In this document: one piece after another, positions 1 to 5,213 of the stretch
How the letters are laid out: each line of letters begins with the position of its first letter
How positions within the stretch are numbered: the first letter of the stretch is position 1
Assembly: GCA_023391395.1 (NCBI GenBank)
Contig: JAEWBA010000240.1
Coordinates: 1 to 5,213, forward strand
Source of the DNA: Pseudomonadota bacterium
GTDB taxonomy: Bacteria > Pseudomonadota > Gammaproteobacteria > Burkholderiales > Burkholderiaceae_D
DNA length: 5,213 bases
Direction of reading: 5' to 3'
The notes under the pieces: generated by a model
Told to the model about the DNA's origin: nothing
Database searches by the model: none
What the model saw: the letters and a program-made list of their open reading frames with translations, nothing else
Program-made: the position numbers and the translations under genes

Positions 1-165
1 ATCGTGCGGCGCGGTCAACTGGTTGCAAAGATCGGCTCCACCGGGCGCTCGACCGGCGCGCACCTGCACTTCGAAGTACGCGTCAAGGGCATACCTCAAG
101 ATCCCAACAAATTCCTCGAAGCTGGCGCCAGCCAGGCCAAGATGGCAGCCTTGATGGGCAAATAG
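1..165 (+). CDS. M23-family (LytM-type) peptidase, C-terminal fragment (5' end outside window)
   Basis: This is the last 54 codons of a gene that begins before the window; the frame is open from base 1 to the TAG at 163-165. The fragment carries [15 protein letters not shown] (fragment residues 12-26), the hallmark C-terminal core of M23 zinc metallopeptidases. Its HxH motif is His21-x-His23. In characterised M23 enzymes the second His is a zinc ligand and the first acts in catalysis. The following DPNKFL stretch, with Pro and an aromatic near the end of the fold, is also typical. Family members cut peptidoglycan cross-bridges in the periplasm, or act as degenerate activators of amidases. The other zinc ligands lie upstream and cannot be checked, so an active enzyme is likely but not proven. 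No signal peptide or membrane segment can be judged from this piece. An M23 gene directly upstream of secA is, from memory, a common order in Burkholderiales. No T-rich terminator directly follows the stop, so read-through toward secA is possible. Confidence 0.9.
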   Translation: MVRRGQLVAKIGSTGRSTGAHLHFEVRVKGIPQDPNKFLEAGASQAKMAALMGK

Positions 166-336
166 TCACCGCGCCGGCGCATCAATCGCGCAGCCCACCT
201 TGTTTCCCCGTCGATAATCCCCATCTGCGTTCGCATGCGTGAAGACTGCACGCAAACCCGTGGTCCGGTCAGACTTGTCGAAGCGCAATCCTTTTGCTTC
301 GTCCGCCCGGGCGTCGCCGGAACGGCTTGGGGCCCA

Positions 337-345
337 TGCTAAAAT
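337..345 (+). promoter_or_regulatory. Candidate extended -10 promoter for secA
   Basis: TGCTAAAAT reads as a TGn extension plus the -10 hexamer TAAAAT (340-345), five of six matches to TATAAT. No good -35 hexamer sits 16-18 bases upstream, which is tolerable for an extended -10 promoter. Transcription would begin near 352, giving a leader of about 66 bases before the secA ATG. This is pattern matching only. Confidence 0.45.
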
Positions 346-383
346 CCGCAATTTAGTCGGCGTCGGGCTGCTCCGGGGCCCTG

Positions 384-403
384 GGCTTGTTCAAGCCTTT
401 TTT
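384..403 (+). promoter_or_regulatory. Hairpin plus T-run just upstream of secA (possible attenuator, terminator or S1 site)
   Basis: GGCTTG (384-389) and CAAGCC (392-397) are perfect inverted repeats. They can form a 6-bp stem with a 2-base loop or, more realistically, a 5-bp stem with a 4-base loop. Six T follow directly (398-403), the layout of a weak intrinsic terminator. It lies downstream of the candidate promoter and 14 bases before the secA ATG, so in an RNA starting near 352 it would act within the leader. Alternatives are the 3' end of the upstream peptidase transcript, or a U-rich ribosomal protein S1 contact that compensates for the missing Shine-Dalgarno. The stem is short, so function is uncertain. 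Confidence 0.4.
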
Positions 404-417
404 CCAAGAATCCAAGC

Positions 418-3183
<2,766 letters not shown>

Positions 3184-3200
3184 GGGTGGCAAACAGGCTG

Positions 3201-3231
3201 AAGGGCGGGGAAACCCGCCCTTTTGCTTTTT
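3201..3231 (+). terminator. Rho-independent terminator after secA
   Basis: GGGCGGG (3203-3209) and CCCGCCC (3214-3220) form a perfect 7-bp G/C stem closed by a GAAA tetraloop (3210-3213). AA (3201-3202) can extend the stem by pairing with TT (3221-3222). The downstream tract 3221-3231 is T except for GC at 3225-3226. The hairpin starts 17 bases after the secA stop and should end the secA transcript, making argJ a separate transcription unit. Confidence 0.9.
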
Positions 3232-3267
3232 ACGGGCCGCACACGCAGCCGAACCGGTAGCTGTCGT

Positions 3268-3295
3268 CTGCAAGCAGAGGGGATGCGATTACAAT
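3268..3295 (+). promoter_or_regulatory. Candidate sigma-70-type promoter for argJ
   Basis: TACAAT (3290-3295) matches five of six bases of the -10 consensus. The best upstream partner is a poor -35, CTGCAA (3268-3273), with a 16-base spacer. Transcription would start near 3302, giving a leader of about 44 bases. The position between the secA terminator and the argJ start, where a promoter is needed, supports the call; the weak -35 limits it. Confidence 0.45.
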
Positions 3296-3345
3296 AGCGT
3301 CCTGAATCATCCAACCCGCCGTACTCGGCACAATTACTTCCCTCT

Positions 3346-4584
3346 ATGGCTGTCAATCTTCCGCTCCCTGTCGCCGCCGACCTCAAGCCCGTCGCCGGCC
3401 TCGAACTCGGTCACGCCGAAGCCGGCGTGCGCAAAGCCAACCGCAAGGATCTCCTAGTCATGAAACTGGCGCCGACGGCGACAGTGGCCGGCGTATTCAC
3501 CAAGAACCGTTTCTGCGCGGCCCCGGTGCAGGTCTGCAAGGCGCATCTCGAAGCGGTGCGCCTGTCGGGCACCCCGATCCGCGCGCTCGTGGTCAATACC
3601 GGCAATGCCAACGCCGGCACCGGCGAGGCCGGGCTGGCGGCGGCAAACGCAACCTGCAGCGCGCTGGCCGATCTGCTGGGCTGCGACGTGGCACAGATCC
3701 TGCCGTTTTCGACCGGCGTCATTCTCGAGCCCTTGCCGGTCGACCGCATCCAGGCCGGCTTGCCGCAGGCGCTGGAAAATCTGAAGACCGATAACTGGTA
3801 CAACGCCGCCGAAGCCATCATGACCACCGATACGCAGCCCAAAGCGGCATCGCGCACGGTGAACATCGGCGGCCACACCATCACACTGACCGGCATCAGC
3901 AAGGGCGCCGGCATGATCAAGCCGAATATGGCGACCATGCTTGGCTTCGTCGCCACCGATGCGCGCGTCGCCCAACCGGTGCTGGAGCACCTGGTCAAGG
4001 AAGCGGCCGACCAGTCCTTCAATGCCATCACCATCGACGGCGACACCTCCACCAACGATTCCTTCATGCTGATCGCCACCGGTGCCGCCCCGCTCGAAGT
4101 CAACGACACCGAGTCGCCTGAGTACGCCGCCCTGGCCGAGGCCGTGATCGGATTGTCGCGCGAGCTGGCGCAGATGATCGTGCGCGACGGCGAGGGCGCG
4201 ACCAAGTTCATCACCATCGCGGTGGAAGAGGGTGCCAGCATCGAGGAGTGCCGCCGCGTCGCCTATTCGATCGGCCATTCGCCGCTGGTCAAGACTGCCT
4301 TCTATGCTTCTGATCCCAATCTCGGCCGCATTCTGGCGGCGATCGGCTATGCCGGCATCGACGACCTAGATGTATCGAAAATCCAGCTTTACCTGGACGA
4401 TGTCTGGGTGGCCAGGAACGGCGGCCGCAACCCGGATTACCAGGAAGCCGATGGGCAGCGGGTGATGAAGCAGAGCGAGATCACGATCCGGGTCAAGCTC
4501 GCGCGCGGAAGCGCCAGCGCGACCGTCTGGACCTGCGACTTGTCGCACGACTACGTCAGCATCAACGCCGATTACCGCTCATGA
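3346..4584 (+). CDS. argJ: Glutamate N-acetyltransferase / ornithine acetyltransferase ArgJ
   Basis: ArgJ moves the acetyl group from N-acetylornithine to glutamate, releasing ornithine and regenerating N-acetylglutamate in the cyclic arginine pathway (EC 2.3.1.35). Some members also use acetyl-CoA (EC 2.3.1.1). The 412-residue length is normal for this cytoplasmic family. The key motif [14 protein letters not shown] (186-199) contains the Ala196-Thr197 bond, where the precursor cuts itself into alpha and beta chains; Thr197 becomes the N-terminal nucleophile. Other conserved blocks are NTGNANAGTG (84-93), FSTGVI (121-126, with the Thr-Gly pair assigned to the oxyanion hole in known structures), DGDTSTNDS (231-239) and the C-terminal [10 protein letters not shown]. 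The ATG at 3346 gives MAVN, as I recall for Burkholderiales homologues. It is preceded by a pyrimidine-rich stretch and no Shine-Dalgarno. The stop overlaps the next gene's ATG in ATGA, suggesting translational coupling. Whether the enzyme is mono- or bifunctional cannot be read from the sequence. Confidence 0.98.
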   Translation: MAVNLPLPVAADLKPVAGLELGHAEAGVRKANRKDLLVMKLAPTATVAGVFTKNRFCAAPVQVCKAHLEAVRLSGTPIRALVVNTGNANAGTGEAGLAAANATCSALADLLGCDVAQILPFSTGVILEPLPVDRIQAGLPQALENLKTDNWYNAAEAIMTTDTQPKAASRTVNIGGHTITLTGISKGAGMIKPNMATMLGFVATDARVAQPVLEHLVKEAADQSFNAITIDGDTSTNDSFMLIATGAAPLEVNDTESPEYAALAEAVIGLSRELAQMIVRDGEGATKFITIAVEEGASIEECRRVAYSIGHSPLVKTAFYASDPNLGRILAAIGYAGIDDLDVSKIQLYLDDVWVARNGGRNPDYQEADGQRVMKQSEITIRVKLARGSASATVWTCDLSHDYVSINADYRS

Positions 4585-5213
4585 GCCAGCTCGACCAATT
4601 CCTCGCGCGTGCCGAAGCTCTGCTGGAGCGGCTTGAATCCATCCTGCCGCCCGCGCGCCTGGCGCCCGACTGGGATGCAGGCATTGCCTTCCGCTGGCGC
4701 AAGGCGGCAAGCGGCGGCCGCGGCTGGTTGCAGCCCATCCAGCACCTGTCCAGCATCACCCTGGAGGACTTGCACAACATCGAGCTGCAAAAGCAGCAGA
4801 TCGAGCAGAACACGCGCCAGTTCGTGCATGGCAAGCCGGCGAACAATGTCCTGCTCACCGGCGCGCGCGGCACGGGTAAGTCTTCCCTGATCAAGGCCTG
4901 TCTGAACCGCTATGCAGAGAATGGCTTGCGCCTGATCGAAGTGGACAAGGACGACCTCGCCGATTTGCCGGACATCGTCGATCTGATCGCCGGCCGCCCG
5001 GAGCGCTTCATCGTCTTCTGCGACGACTTGTCCTTCGAGGAAGGGGAGGGCGGTTACAAGGCGCTCAAAGTGGCGCTGGACGGCAGCATCGCCGCGCAGT
5101 CGGACAATGTTCTCATCTACGCGACGTCCAATCGCCGCCACCTGATGCCCGAGCGCATGTCCGACAATGCCGGCTATACCCATACCGAGGATGGGGATCT
5201 GCATCCCGGCGAA
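4581..5213 (+). CDS. DUF815-type AAA+ family ATP-binding protein, N-terminal part (3' end outside window)
   Basis: The frame opens at the ATG inside the ATGA overlap with argJ and stays open for 211 codons to the window edge. The N-terminal 80 residues are partly amphipathic ([19 protein letters not shown], then [20 protein letters not shown]) and lead to a P-loop domain. Walker A is GARGTGKS (94-101, Lys100 and Ser101). A Walker B-like strand is [10 protein letters not shown] (143-152, Asp148-Asp149), and [13 protein letters not shown] (179-191) resembles a sensor-1 strand ending in Asn. The residues near the edge, [14 protein letters not shown], also match what I recall of the DUF815 (COG2607) family, whose members are predicted AAA+ ATPases without an established role. 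No signal peptide or membrane segment is visible, so it is probably cytoplasmic. No Shine-Dalgarno precedes the start, so translation likely depends on ribosomes finishing argJ. Domain class is well supported; function is unknown, and the shared transcript alone does not tie it to arginine synthesis. Confidence 0.9.
   Translation, partial: MSQLDQFLARAEALLERLESILPPARLAPDWDAGIAFRWRKAASGGRGWLQPIQHLSSITLEDLHNIELQKQQIEQNTRQFVHGKPANNVLLTGARGTGKSSLIKACLNRYAENGLRLIEVDKDDLADLPDIVDLIAGRPERFIVFCDDLSFEEGEGGYKALKVALDGSIAAQSDNVLIYATSNRRHLMPERMSDNAGYTHTEDGDLHPGE

Noticed and set aside
200..218. TTGTTT (200-205) and GATAAT (213-218) as a promoter
   Set aside because: The spacer is only 7 bases, and no adequate -35 sits at the proper distance from GATAAT.
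166..351. A 61-codon minus-strand frame in the gap before secA
   Set aside because: It uses a TTG start with no ribosome site and has no recognisable motif; chance in G/C-rich DNA is the simpler reading.
3303..3307. TGAAT as an arginine-repressor (ARG box) half-site near the argJ transcription start
   Set aside because: Only one five-base half-site is present, with no inverted partner at ARG-box spacing; such a short match is expected by chance.
3411..4278. Two long overlapping minus-strand open frames (3411-4241 and 3454-4278) antisense to argJ
   Set aside because: Both fall inside argJ, overlap one another in different frames and show no family motifs; they follow from argJ codon bias.
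4572..5204. A 210-codon minus-strand frame across the ATPase gene
   Set aside because: The + strand frame has intact Walker A and Walker B motifs and a coupled start; the opposite frame has no motif and is its shadow.

Overview
The window looks like a chromosomal core region of a betaproteobacterium, most likely Burkholderiales and plausibly near Oxalobacteraceae. This rests on the gene order (M23 peptidase, secA, argJ, DUF815-type ATPase), the strongly G/C-biased third codon positions, and the close match of the proteins to what I recall of that group. The placement is by recognition only; no database search was possible. All recognised genes lie on the + strand, and I see no mobile element, CRISPR array, tRNA or rRNA.

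Layout. Positions 1-165 are the 3' end of an M23 (LytM-type) peptidase gene, cut by the window edge. A 252-base gap (166-417) follows, with a candidate extended -10 promoter and, just before the next start codon, a small hairpin followed by six T. Positions 418-3183 are a complete secA (921 codons), closed by a clear intrinsic terminator at 3201-3231. A 162-base gap (3184-3345) holds that terminator and a candidate -10 box. Positions 3346-4584 are a complete argJ (412 codons). Its stop overlaps the ATG of an AAA+ family ATPase gene (DUF815/COG2607 type) in an ATGA junction at 4581; this last gene runs off the right edge after 211 codons.

How the genes relate. The peptidase fragment belongs to cell-wall remodelling and SecA is the motor of the general protein export pathway. 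ArgJ performs acetyl recycling in arginine synthesis, and the last gene is a P-loop ATPase of unknown role. The terminator after secA splits the window into at least two transcription units: (peptidase?)-secA, and argJ-ATPase. None of the three visible start codons has a recognisable Shine-Dalgarno sequence.

No novel multi-gene system is evident. The points most worth a second look are the hairpin plus T-run upstream of secA, where no SecM-like arrest peptide is visible, and the uncharacterised ATPase that appears translationally coupled to argJ.
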